64,000 bases of DNA from RI-153 sp963752935 (GTDB lineage: Bacteria; Chloroflexota; Anaerolineae; Caldilineales; Caldilineaceae), in contig CAVWAL010000003.1 in assembly GCA_963752935.1 (NCBI GenBank), positions 80,209-144,208 on the forward strand, in the 5' to 3' direction. Both the position numbers and the translations under genes were made by a program. The notes below the pieces were generated by a model. It saw nothing but the letters and a program-made list of their open reading frames with translations. It was not told the DNA's origin and did no database searches. Of the stretch, positions 35,936 to 43,916 are shown piece after piece. Positions within the stretch are counted from its first letter, which is position 1. Each line of letters opens with the position of its first letter.

Positions 35936-37282
35936 CTATGCCATCACACTCAAAAATCCTGGCAGATCCACAGCCTCGCGCGGCCCCACAGCGATCTCCC
36001 AGCCGGGCAGTTCTTCCTCCAATTCGCCTGAGAGAACCGCAACTTGACCGGGGATGATCAGCTTGCGATGGCTGACTTTTTCGGATGCGTTGGTCGTCTT
36101 GACCGCCTTGGCGATCGTGGATGCGTCGAATTTGCCTGCGGCCCAGGCCGTCAGCACGCTCATCCCTTCGGCGTCGGCCACCAGCAACCAGCCCGGATGA
36201 CCGGAACTGTCTACTTCGTTGGCAACACTGAAATAGGTGATGGAGAAGTTGGTTGTCACCATCAGCGGGTCACCCGGCTGAGGATTGTTGATTTCGTACA
36301 GCCCCGGCAACACCTGAATCGGCTTCTGGGGATCGGTAAAGATATTGGCGCGCAGTACCAGCAGAGGGTAGGCCAGAGCCGGGCTGAACTGATCCAGCAC
36401 GATGAAGCCGGCGTATTTGATGATGAACTGCGCCGCCAGAGCGGCCTCATCCGCCGGGGTATCCACGCCTTCGCCGGGGAAGGCAATCAGGGGGAAACCC
36501 AAGTCGCGTGCCCCATGTTTGAGGGCCAGCCGACGCAGTTGGGTCATTGTGGCAAGGGAGCCGCAGAGGTCCCGTTGGCCGGGATCCAACACCAGATCCT
36601 GCACACCCGCTGCCTGTAATTTCTTCGTGATCTCCATCAGTCCATCCAGCCCATCGCCGCTGCGCACAGCCAGAGGAACCTTCGCCTGTTTCGCCAGTTG
36701 GCCCAGAGCCGACCAGTTCTCGCCGTTGGCGGCATAGAGCAGGGGGGTCGCACCGGAAGAAACAGACAGACCGGCTTCCAGCACAGCCGGGTCATCGCTG
36801 ATCAGAATCAGTGCCTCCCCCTTGGCCTCGCGCACCGCTGCGACACAGCGGGCGAAGGTATCGGGATCGCCGCTGTCGCTCTGCACGGCCAACCCGTTAA
36901 AGGCCAGGTCCATGCCCACGTAGTCAACGCTGTACGCAGCGACCGCTGCGGCCAGGGATTTCACTTCGTCCAAAGGCTGGGTATCCCGTACACGCACAAA
37001 GAGACCGGGCTGGTGGTAGAAGGTCTTTTCATGGCGGAAGAGGACGGTTTCGTTGCCCACAGCCATTTTGTGGCCGTTGTTGCTGACGGTGACCAGACGA
37101 ATGGGGGGTGCGGCGGCGGCCTCCAATTGGCCTTTGGCCTCATCGCTTACGTAGGGGCAGGCCGCCAGCTCCGCCTGTTTGGCCGCCAGTTTCATGGCAA
37201 AGGCCAGACAGGTAGGGTAGCTGCACTCTTTGCAGTTGGTCTGGGGCAATAATTTGTATATCTGAAGACCGGATAGTGCCAT
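35936..37282 (-). CDS. acsC: Corrinoid iron-sulfur protein large subunit AcsC
   Basis: A 448-aa protein. The N-terminal [4Fe-4S] motif has Cys17, Cys20, Cys25 and Cys42 (TNCKECSYPTC). A TIM barrel follows, and the C-terminal domain (about 330-448) should bind the corrinoid. With AcsD it carries the methyl group from AcsE to acetyl-CoA synthase. The start at 37282 is chosen because the protein then opens MALSGLQIYKLLP as in relatives, with GGAG upstream; the frame begins at 37309. An inverted repeat separates it from acsD. Confidence 0.94.
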   Translation of the reverse strand: MALSGLQIYKLLPQTNCKECSYPTCLAFAMKLAAKQAELAACPYVSDEAKGQLEAAAAPPIRLVTVSNNGHKMAVGNETVLFRHEKTFYHQPGLFVRVRDTQPLDEVKSLAAAVAAYSVDYVGMDLAFNGLAVQSDSGDPDTFARCVAAVREAKGEALILISDDPAVLEAGLSVSSGATPLLYAANGENWSALGQLAKQAKVPLAVRSGDGLDGLMEITKKLQAAGVQDLVLDPGQRDLCGSLATMTQLRRLALKHGARDLGFPLIAFPGEGVDTPADEAALAAQFIIKYAGFIVLDQFSPALAYPLLVLRANIFTDPQKPIQVLPGLYEINNPQPGDPLMVTTNFSITYFSVANEVDSSGHPGWLLVADAEGMSVLTAWAAGKFDASTIAKAVKTTNASEKVSHRKLIIPGQVAVLSGELEEELPGWEIAVGPREAVDLPGFLSVMA

Positions 37283-37337
37283 TGGTCGTTGCTCCGATCG
37301 GGTGATCACGGCTTCTGACCGCAGAATGACTTTGGCC

Positions 37338-37375
37338 GGGAAACGTGAGTAGGGCCGTGAGATCTCAGGTTTCCC
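37338..37375. repeat. Inverted repeat between acsD and acsC
   Basis: GGGAAACGTGAG (37338-37349) and CTCAGGTTTCCC (37364-37375) pair over 12 bases with one mismatch around a 14-base loop, in the 114-base gap between the genes. No T-run on the transcribed strand; likely an mRNA hairpin. Confidence 0.55.
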
Positions 37376-37396
37376 ATCTCGACAAGGGCGTAGCGG

Positions 37397-38380
37397 CTAA
37401 TCCTGTGCGCGGCTCCCGGCAAATGCCATCTCCGCCTTCTCCGTCATCAGCCCGGCTACCGCCCGCTGCACTCGCTTCAGGCTCTCTGGATGGCGCACTA
37501 CGACGATATCGGCCCCAGAGTGGATGAGGGTGAGCGCGGTCAGCGTCTCCCAATGCACGGCGCGCTCGCACCAGTCGCCCCATTCGGCAGGAATCCCCGT
37601 GCCGACTTTGCCCTCTTTGGTCTTCCACGCCTCTTCGCCGGGGGTGACCAACATGGGCTGCTGAGTCATGCTGTCCCCTTGCAAGGCAGCCAGGCGCAGG
37701 CGCTCCATTACCGAATAGCCATACTCCACGCCATAGCCCAGCGCGCCGGTGGAGGGGTCCATCAGAATCCGGTCCAGGGGCATGCCCATGTCGTGGATGA
37801 GGATGATGAGCTGCTTGGCCAGGTTCACGTCCATGGGCGTGCGACTGTTGACCAGATGGCCGTGGGCCAGGGCCGCGGCCACAATCGTCCGGTAGTTTTT
37901 ATCTTCACAGACACCCAGCACCAGGCGCTCACCTTTGGCTGCCTCGGCCACAGCCATCAGTAGTTCGTTGTCCTTCGCTACCTGGCCGGGGCCGAAGACG
38001 ATCAACGGCAGCCCCGTTGCCTGCAAAACGTTGCCAACGGTCTGCTGCGCGTCCGCCGTGGAATCGGCTGCATCGAGGGTGAGTAGGATCAGATCGGCGC
38101 CGGCGGTCTCTGCTGCGACAGCCCAGACTGCCGGATCCGCGGCGTTCTTGTCCCACGCCTGCAAGAGCAGGGGCGACCACTCGTCCGGGCGGCGGCTCTT
38201 GATTTCCACGGCTACCTTGGGCGGGTTGGGGATCTTTCCCTCGAAATGAAGAAAGGGCAGAGTCGTTTCGCCGCCCACCGTTACCGTGTGGGAGCGACTT
38301 CCGCCCTCGGCAGACGTTGCGCCCAGCGTGATCTGGCGTACTGCGCCGCTCCATCGTTCAACCGGGAGTTGGATTGGCAT
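37397..38380 (-). CDS. acsD: Corrinoid iron-sulfur protein small subunit AcsD
   Basis: A 327-aa TIM-barrel protein. Features include SRSHTVTVGGETTLPFLHFEG near the N-terminus, PADILVVRHPES-like 'GADIVVVRHPES' near the C-terminus, and the DPSTGALGYGVEYGYSVMER motif split between them. It pairs with AcsC and helps position the cobamide for methyl transfer. ATG at 38380 with AAGGAG 8 bases upstream; an earlier GTG at 38389 overlaps that site. A multi-tier RNA structure precedes it. Confidence 0.93.
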   Translation of the reverse strand: MPIQLPVERWSGAVRQITLGATSAEGGSRSHTVTVGGETTLPFLHFEGKIPNPPKVAVEIKSRRPDEWSPLLLQAWDKNAADPAVWAVAAETAGADLILLTLDAADSTADAQQTVGNVLQATGLPLIVFGPGQVAKDNELLMAVAEAAKGERLVLGVCEDKNYRTIVAAALAHGHLVNSRTPMDVNLAKQLIILIHDMGMPLDRILMDPSTGALGYGVEYGYSVMERLRLAALQGDSMTQQPMLVTPGEEAWKTKEGKVGTGIPAEWGDWCERAVHWETLTALTLIHSGADIVVVRHPESLKRVQRAVAGLMTEKAEMAFAGSRAQD

Positions 38381-38413
38381 GCGTGGCACTCCTTGTCAGT
38401 TAAGTAGGGTTCA

Positions 38414-38505
38414 TTGACATCTACAGTGCGGGCTCCCGGCCTGTTGTCGCTCAACTTCGAGTTGACTGACGCCGAATTGACCAGAGGAGCCCTGTGAAAT
38501 GTCAA
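38414..38505 (-). ncRNA. Predicted multi-stem structured RNA between acsB and acsD
   Basis: Four nested pairings are visible: TTGACAT (38414-38420) with ATGTCAA (38499-38505); GGGCTCC (38430-38436) with GGAGCCC (38486-38492); CGGC (38437-38440) with GCCG (38471-38474); and TCAACT (38451-38456) with AGTTGA (38460-38465), extended by an outer GTC/GAC pair. Together they fill most of the 131-base gap before acsD. No T-run follows, so it is not a simple terminator. It could be a processing site, a stability element or a regulatory leader. Confidence 0.5.
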
Positions 38506-38511
38506 CACAGC

Positions 38512-40791
38512 CTAGAAAATCGAATCCATTGTCAGGGCCGGGTGTTCTTTCTCTTCCAGATAGACCAGAAGGCCTTCCACATCCGTCGTCACCCGTTCAT
38601 CGGCAATACGATCGATGAGGTCGGGGTCTCCCTCACGCACGGCCACGACCTTCAGTTCTTCGGCCATCGATTCCTTAAGGAAGCTGGACATCCAAACAAT
38701 CCGTTTGAAGCCGCCGTCAGCGCTGATGAACTTGGGGCTGAGGAGGTAGTACTTACCTACGCCCATAATGCCCGGCGTCTGCAAACCGCCCCCGGCCAGT
38801 CCGGCCAGGGTAGAGAAGGTCATGCCGGCGGGGGTCATGCTGGGGTCTTCCCGGCTGACAACCATGACGCCGTTGGCTTCGGGCACAACCATAGCAATGC
38901 ACTCAAAGCAGCCGCAGGCGGTCATGGGGTTCTCCATAATCGAGTAGACCGCCACCTCTTGCACCTGTTGGTGAGAGGCATCCTGCACAAAATCGTTTGT
39001 GCCAGACCAGTAGCCTTTGAACTCATCCAGTAGTTTGCCCTTGGCAATCGGCTGGTTGGGGCCGGTGGGGTTGATCTGGTTGGATGCCTTGCAGTCCAGC
39101 CAGTTGTAGGCCCCGCACAAACCCAACCGTTCCGGGGTCACTAGGCAGACGTGGTTGGGTGCAAAAGACTGGCAGAGCGTGCAACTATAAAACTCATCCA
39201 CAGCGGTATCCGTCAGGTCGGCCAGGCGGCGGTTGCGCTCGTCGTAGGCCGCGCGGGCTGTCTCCAACAGCCGCTCGATTTTGGACTTGTCGGTGTAGAT
39301 CCGTACCTGCACTTTGTCCACAATTGCGCCGAAGTCGGCGTGCAGCCGGGCATGGAGAATTTTGCCCAGATGTTCCAGGCGGAAGCCTTTGTCCACGGCG
39401 GTCTTGCTCAGTCGGATCCAGGCGATGTCCCGCTGGCCGATGTGCTGCAGACCGCTGGCGGCGTTGATAAAGTAGTGAATCTGACGTTCCAACACCGGTT
39501 CGAAGTCCTTCTGCATCTTGCGACCGGCTACCTCGACCACAATGCCCAGGTCCATGGCGCCGCCCACCGGCACTTCGTCCCAGTCCGGGCCGATGACTTC
39601 GATCTTGCCGTCGTCGATAGCATTGAGCTCTGTCATGTGCAGATATTCATAGGCCCGGCTGTACTTGCCGCCAAACTCCACCCGCATATCCGCCTTGCGC
39701 ACCCGCTCACCTTCAAAGGCAGAACCGTAGGGCACAGGCACGGGCACTTCGGAGACACGCACCTTGACACCGCGCACGTCGATGGCCCGTTGCACCAATT
39801 TCTCGGCCCGTTCCAGATCGTCCTTACCCTCGATTTCGTTGAAGGGCATGGAAACCACGTGCTCGTAGGTGGTGATGCCGGTGGGCAGAATCTCCGGGAT
39901 GATTGTGTCGGCGATGACGGGAAAGCCAAAGTTAATGGCCCCAGCGGCTGTGGCGTATTTCAGATCGTCCACTTCGCCCAGGGCTAAGACAAAGGCATAG
40001 ACCCGGTTTTTGTTGTACATCAGGATGTCCCGGCTCTGGCCACCCTTCATACCGCCAAAGGTGAGGGCGCTGCGCACGGCAAAACCCAGCGCATAGATGG
40101 CGCTGATCGTGTCCAGGCCAAAGGGGACAATGTACGTGTCGTAGCCCATCTCCACCCCCTCCTCCTGGAGTTGGTGGATGATGCTGCGTCCGTTTACGTT
40201 GCCGCAAAGGAAGGTGAGAATGTTGCGCCGTTGCAGCTCGCGTACAATTTTGACGGCGACTTCGTTGCTCTTGGCCGCGCCCACAATCGCTGCAAAACCG
40301 GGCATACGCCCATCCACCAGGGCAATGCCCCAGGAGCGCAGTTGGATGTCATCAATGGGGCCGTTGAGGTGACCGTTGTGACCATTGAGTGCGGCGTCCG
40401 GCGAGGTGAAGCTGGTCCCGGCCAGGTTAAGACCGGCGAGTGTCTGTGGCTCTTCTCCATAGACAAAGCGCATGGCTTCGATGGATTCCTCGGCCAACAG
40501 CGTGGCGACACCTGCGTCTAGCGTTTCGCCCAAATAGGGGATCCAGCGCCGCTGGGTTGGCACCGGATGGAGCAGGGATCGGGCCTTCTTGAGTACAGAC
40601 GGCAGATCGCCCAGAGTGTCCACTTCCTGGCCGGTAAGGCCCAGGATCAGGGGCAGGTGATAGGCAGTGTTGGGGAAGGCTGCGGGCGCGGCCGGACCTT
40701 TTTCGGCCAGGGCTTTCTCCAACAATTGCTCAGCTTCTTCCACGACGCTGTGAGCGCCGCGGATAGCTCGTGTGGCAATATATCGACTCAT
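38512..40791 (-). CDS. acsB: Acetyl-CoA synthase catalytic subunit AcsB
   Basis: A 759-aa protein, about 30 residues longer than Moorella AcsB (729). The A-cluster ligands are all present with the right spacing: Cys537, Cys540, Cys549 and Cys559 (SCTLCQSF...PNHVC...RLGLC) and the CGC motif Cys626-Gly-Cys628. It condenses the corrinoid-bound methyl group, CO from CODH and CoA to acetyl-CoA. The start at 40791 matches family N-termini; the open frame running to 41166 overlaps the CODH gene and is not real. The gap to CODH is 37 bases. Confidence 0.95.
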   Translation of the reverse strand: MSRYIATRAIRGAHSVVEEAEQLLEKALAEKGPAAPAAFPNTAYHLPLILGLTGQEVDTLGDLPSVLKKARSLLHPVPTQRRWIPYLGETLDAGVATLLAEESIEAMRFVYGEEPQTLAGLNLAGTSFTSPDAALNGHNGHLNGPIDDIQLRSWGIALVDGRMPGFAAIVGAAKSNEVAVKIVRELQRRNILTFLCGNVNGRSIIHQLQEEGVEMGYDTYIVPFGLDTISAIYALGFAVRSALTFGGMKGGQSRDILMYNKNRVYAFVLALGEVDDLKYATAAGAINFGFPVIADTIIPEILPTGITTYEHVVSMPFNEIEGKDDLERAEKLVQRAIDVRGVKVRVSEVPVPVPYGSAFEGERVRKADMRVEFGGKYSRAYEYLHMTELNAIDDGKIEVIGPDWDEVPVGGAMDLGIVVEVAGRKMQKDFEPVLERQIHYFINAASGLQHIGQRDIAWIRLSKTAVDKGFRLEHLGKILHARLHADFGAIVDKVQVRIYTDKSKIERLLETARAAYDERNRRLADLTDTAVDEFYSCTLCQSFAPNHVCLVTPERLGLCGAYNWLDCKASNQINPTGPNQPIAKGKLLDEFKGYWSGTNDFVQDASHQQVQEVAVYSIMENPMTACGCFECIAMVVPEANGVMVVSREDPSMTPAGMTFSTLAGLAGGGLQTPGIMGVGKYYLLSPKFISADGGFKRIVWMSSFLKESMAEELKVVAVREGDPDLIDRIADERVTTDVEGLLVYLEEKEHPALTMDSIF

Positions 40792-40828
40792 GGCAGTTCC
40801 CTTTACGTTAGAAGTGATGGTACGTGAG

Positions 40829-42847
40829 TCACGCCGAACCGGTGGCTTTGTCTGGCGCAGGCATCCCATAGAGGGCTTCGGCCTGCATCTCGACGGGCAG
40901 TTCGATCCACGCCTGCATACGCTGGTCGCCACTCTGCCCCCATCGATTCGCTTCGTAGGCGGGCAGCTTGAGGGCGGCGCGCTTCTTGTCGATGTGGGCC
41001 AGGGCTCGCTCAACGATTTCGTTGGCATCGGCCACAAATTCGATCTTGCCACCCACCTTGCGTTCCCAGACTTCACCCAGAATGCGGGTGACTTCGTCGC
41101 TGCCTTCCACAGGGTTGTGGACACCCATAATGACGTATCCGCCGGAAGCCGCCACGTAGGATGCAATGGCCATCGCCTTTTCGCTCATCCATTCCGGAGC
41201 CAGACCCACTGCCGGAATGTCGCTGATGTCGTCACCCAGGCCGCCCTCGGTCGCCATCTGGCTGAGGACGGTGAGAATCCGTGTGTTGTCCACACAGGAT
41301 CCCATATGCAGAACGGGCGGGATGCCGACGGCCTCACAGACTTCGCGCAGGCCGGGGCCGGCCCATTCCATGGCCGCCTCGCCTAGAAGCAGACCACATT
41401 TGGCGCTGGCGAGCGCGCCGCAGCCCGTCTCCACCACCAGCACATCGTTGGCGAGAAGCTGGGCCACCACAGAATTGTGCAGACCATCTTGCTGGACACG
41501 CGGGTTGTTGCAACCCACATTGGCGACCACACCCCGGATGCGCCCGGACATAATGGCGTCGTTCAATGGGCGCAGGGAAGCTCGGAAGCTGCCGCCCAGC
41601 ATATAGTTGATGTATTCGTGGGAGAAGCCTGGCACCACGTCGGAGACGACATTGGGAATAAGCACCTCACCCCGATTGGCGTAGTTGTCGATGGCCCGGC
41701 GTACGATCGTCTTGGCGATGGACAGGGCATTGTGTTCATCAAAGGGGATATGGGTGGCTCCGGTGATCTTGACCTTGGGCGAAGTGGTAATGATCTCTGT
41801 GTGGAAATGGTCGGCCAGGTTGGGCAGAGCCTGCATAATGCACTGCACGTCCACCACCATCGCCTCCACAGCACCGGTGAGAATCGCCAGTTCCTGGTGC
41901 AGGAAGTTGCCCGCCGAAGGAATGCCCTGGCGCATGAGCGTCTCGTTAGAAGTGCAGCAAATGCCCGCCATATTGATGCCGTTGGCCCCTTTGCTCTTGG
42001 CGTAGGCGTTCAGTTCGGGATCATTGAGGGCGGTGATCATCATTTCCGAGAGCGTCGGCTCATGGCCGTGAACGATGATATTCACCTCGTCGTCCTTCAG
42101 TACACCCAGATTCACCTGGGATACCAGCGGGCTGGGCGTGCCGAAGAGAATGTCCGAGATGTCCGTGGCAAGCATCGAGCCGCCCCAGCCGTCCGAGAGG
42201 GAGCAGCGCAGGGCTTGATCCAGGATGTGTTCCGCGTCCTGGTCGTCGCCCATGTGGGTGCGATGGAGCACTTCCACGACTTCCCGGTCGATACCACGCG
42301 GCGCAATATCCAATTCTTTCCAAAGCTCGTAGCGTTTTTTGGGTGCGCGCTTCAAATAGACAAGTTCGCCCTTCTGCTGGCCGAATTCGGCGATGGCCTT
42401 GTCAGCGACGTCCCCGGCGATCTCTTTGTCGCTGCGCCCACTGACTGGAATGTCCATATAGCCCGCCACTGTGCGCAATTTGTAGGGATCGCGGATGGCG
42501 AAGCCCTGTGTCTGCCCTTCTGCCACGGCTTTGAGAGTAAAGGCCAGGTCGCGCCCGTGATCCGAATGGGCCGCACTGCCTGCAGCCACATGCCTGGCAA
42601 AGATGCGGGCGCCGATGGTCTCCAGGGTGGCGCCGCAGACGCCTACCTGTCCATCTTTGACGAGACGACACGGCCCCATCAGACACATGGAACAACACAT
42701 GCCTTTCTCACCGATGGGGCAGGCGGGCATGGCCTCCGCACGGGTAAAGGCAGTGCCGATCCCCATGGAATCGGCGCGGAGCAGGATCTCCCAGGCCGCA
42801 GGATCAGCACTGAACTGTTCAGGCGTTTTCGCAACTTTCTTCGACAT
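40829..42847 (-). CDS. acsA: Ni-Fe carbon monoxide dehydrogenase catalytic subunit
   Basis: A 672-aa protein of the CooS/AcsA family. D- and B-cluster cysteines are Cys43, 51, 52, 55, 60 and 71 (CPIGEKGMCCSMCLMGPC). C-cluster ligand motifs are in order: VHGHEPTLSE (His), GICCTSNE, VQCIMQ, VGCNNPR, ETGCGALASAKC and MGSCVDNTR. It reduces CO2 to CO for AcsB. ATG at 42847 with GAGGAGG upstream. First enzyme gene of the operon, 39 bases after the HTH-HMA regulator. Confidence 0.96.
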   Translation of the reverse strand: MSKKVAKTPEQFSADPAAWEILLRADSMGIGTAFTRAEAMPACPIGEKGMCCSMCLMGPCRLVKDGQVGVCGATLETIGARIFARHVAAGSAAHSDHGRDLAFTLKAVAEGQTQGFAIRDPYKLRTVAGYMDIPVSGRSDKEIAGDVADKAIAEFGQQKGELVYLKRAPKKRYELWKELDIAPRGIDREVVEVLHRTHMGDDQDAEHILDQALRCSLSDGWGGSMLATDISDILFGTPSPLVSQVNLGVLKDDEVNIIVHGHEPTLSEMMITALNDPELNAYAKSKGANGINMAGICCTSNETLMRQGIPSAGNFLHQELAILTGAVEAMVVDVQCIMQALPNLADHFHTEIITTSPKVKITGATHIPFDEHNALSIAKTIVRRAIDNYANRGEVLIPNVVSDVVPGFSHEYINYMLGGSFRASLRPLNDAIMSGRIRGVVANVGCNNPRVQQDGLHNSVVAQLLANDVLVVETGCGALASAKCGLLLGEAAMEWAGPGLREVCEAVGIPPVLHMGSCVDNTRILTVLSQMATEGGLGDDISDIPAVGLAPEWMSEKAMAIASYVAASGGYVIMGVHNPVEGSDEVTRILGEVWERKVGGKIEFVADANEIVERALAHIDKKRAALKLPAYEANRWGQSGDQRMQAWIELPVEMQAEALYGMPAPDKATGSA

Positions 42848-42886
42848 GATACCTCCTCGTATCGGCTGCCGGCTTACAGATGAGGG

Positions 42887-43414
42887 TTAGGCGCTGGATG
42901 GGTGGGTTTGGGTCATGCGCAGCGCTGTTCCGGCCCAGGCAGGGTCTGGGTGTGATTTGTCCGCTGGGATGGCCGGCTTGCCATTGTGTGTCGGGTAGCC
43001 GGCACTCTCCAGTTGGGCCAGAATCTCGGCTTCGCTGAGGGCTTCCTCATCGAAGTCGATATGCAGTTGGCGATGGGCGGTGTTGGCGCGATAGTTGTCG
43101 ATTCCGGCCATTTGGAGCAGAGTTCGCTGCACAGCCAGGGTGTGATGATCGCCGTACATTCGTGGAATTGTCAGGTCAATGCTTTTCAACCGGCTTTCCT
43201 CCCTTCGTAGCCCGCGCACCAATTCGAGTACGCTTTGGGTTTCATAGCGTCGATGGCCGCCCAATGTGCGGATACACTTGAGTTTGCCTGCGTCTGCCCA
43301 ACGGGTCACAGTGCTGGGGGATACATTGAAAAGGCGGGCAACTTCTATTCTGGAGAGAAACTTGTCTGGGGCAGTGGCGGGGTGCGAAATGGTGCGATCA
43401 ACTTCTGTGTGCAT
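42887..43414 (-). CDS. MerR/excisionase-type HTH fused to an HMA-like domain
   Basis: A 175-aa protein. Residues about 20-72 are a DNA-binding domain of the MerR/excisionase kind (SRIEVARLFNVSPSTVTRWADAG, then GGHRRY). Residues about 77-140 follow the beta-alpha-beta-beta-alpha-beta pattern of heavy-metal-associated domains, ending LAQLESAGY. The usual metal loop MxCxxC is replaced by RMYGDHH (85-91), with no Cys but Met86, His90 and His91. It heads the CODH/ACS operon with a good GGGAGAAGAG site, so it is a likely operon regulator. Sensing of nickel, cobalt or another metal is only a hypothesis. Confidence 0.8.
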   Translation of the reverse strand: MHTEVDRTISHPATAPDKFLSRIEVARLFNVSPSTVTRWADAGKLKCIRTLGGHRRYETQSVLELVRGLRREESRLKSIDLTIPRMYGDHHTLAVQRTLLQMAGIDNYRANTAHRQLHIDFDEEALSEAEILAQLESAGYPTHNGKPAIPADKSHPDPAWAGTALRMTQTHPSSA

Positions 43415-43916
43415 CTCTTCTCCCTATGCCGTACTGTGACCGAATTGGGCGTTTTGGGCGTTTTGCACGTATTCATTGCTTCACCTTGTTAATATGGAGG
43501 ATTGGGTGCGCAAATGAAAGTACCAAATGCATCATATGCATAGTTCATCGTGCCTATTCCGTCTAGATGACTGAGCCGGCAAGAGCGCAACCGACACAGA
43601 ACCGCCCTGCCTGTGAACCATCCCCGTCTGTTTGTCGTCGATACGTTGCCTGAATACCGACAACGAAACCCGGCGTCTTCAATGGGGTCCGGTATGGACC
43701 TGTTCCCTGGCTTCGATAGGCTTCGCAGACTCGCCGACCCACCCGGCGTCACCGGTCAGAAAACACCCGTGTTCAAATCTACGGGTTGAAGTTCGTGCTG
43801 CTTGTGCTATTGTTACGCTATCATCTTGTGTTGATGGTAGACCGGTCATCACAGAGGACTTCTCTGTGGGCGATCCAACCTGCCCACAGGCACCAGGGTG
43901 TAGAAAGTGACGTTTT
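43415..43916. promoter_or_regulatory. Divergent intergenic region between the acs operon and hen1
   Basis: This 502-base region should carry the acs operon promoter. Near the regulator gene there is a tandem TTGGGCGT/TTTGGGCGT repeat (43445-43463), 31-50 bases upstream of its start. A palindrome ATGCAT-CAT-ATGCAT lies at 43527-43541. Both are candidate operator sites. No small gene is supported in the remainder; the frames across 43490-43900 look non-coding. Confidence 0.4.

Noticed and set aside
38414..38505. Possible cobalamin riboswitch before acsD
   Set aside because: A GCCGGGAGCCCGC stretch faintly recalls the B12 box, but the segment is only about 130 bases and lacks the other conserved cobalamin-riboswitch core elements.
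39151..39987. Long plus-strand frames antisense to acsB and other acs genes
   Set aside because: They mirror strongly conserved genes on the minus strand and have shadow-frame composition.
40792..41166. Upstream extension of acsB to give an 884-aa protein
   Set aside because: The extra 125 codons overlap the CODH coding region in another frame and the AcsB family start fits 40791.
43489..43752. Small minus-strand gene between the acs operon and hen1
   Set aside because: The frame is Arg/Ser-rich with no ribosome site or family resemblance and is typical of chance frames in GC-rich DNA.
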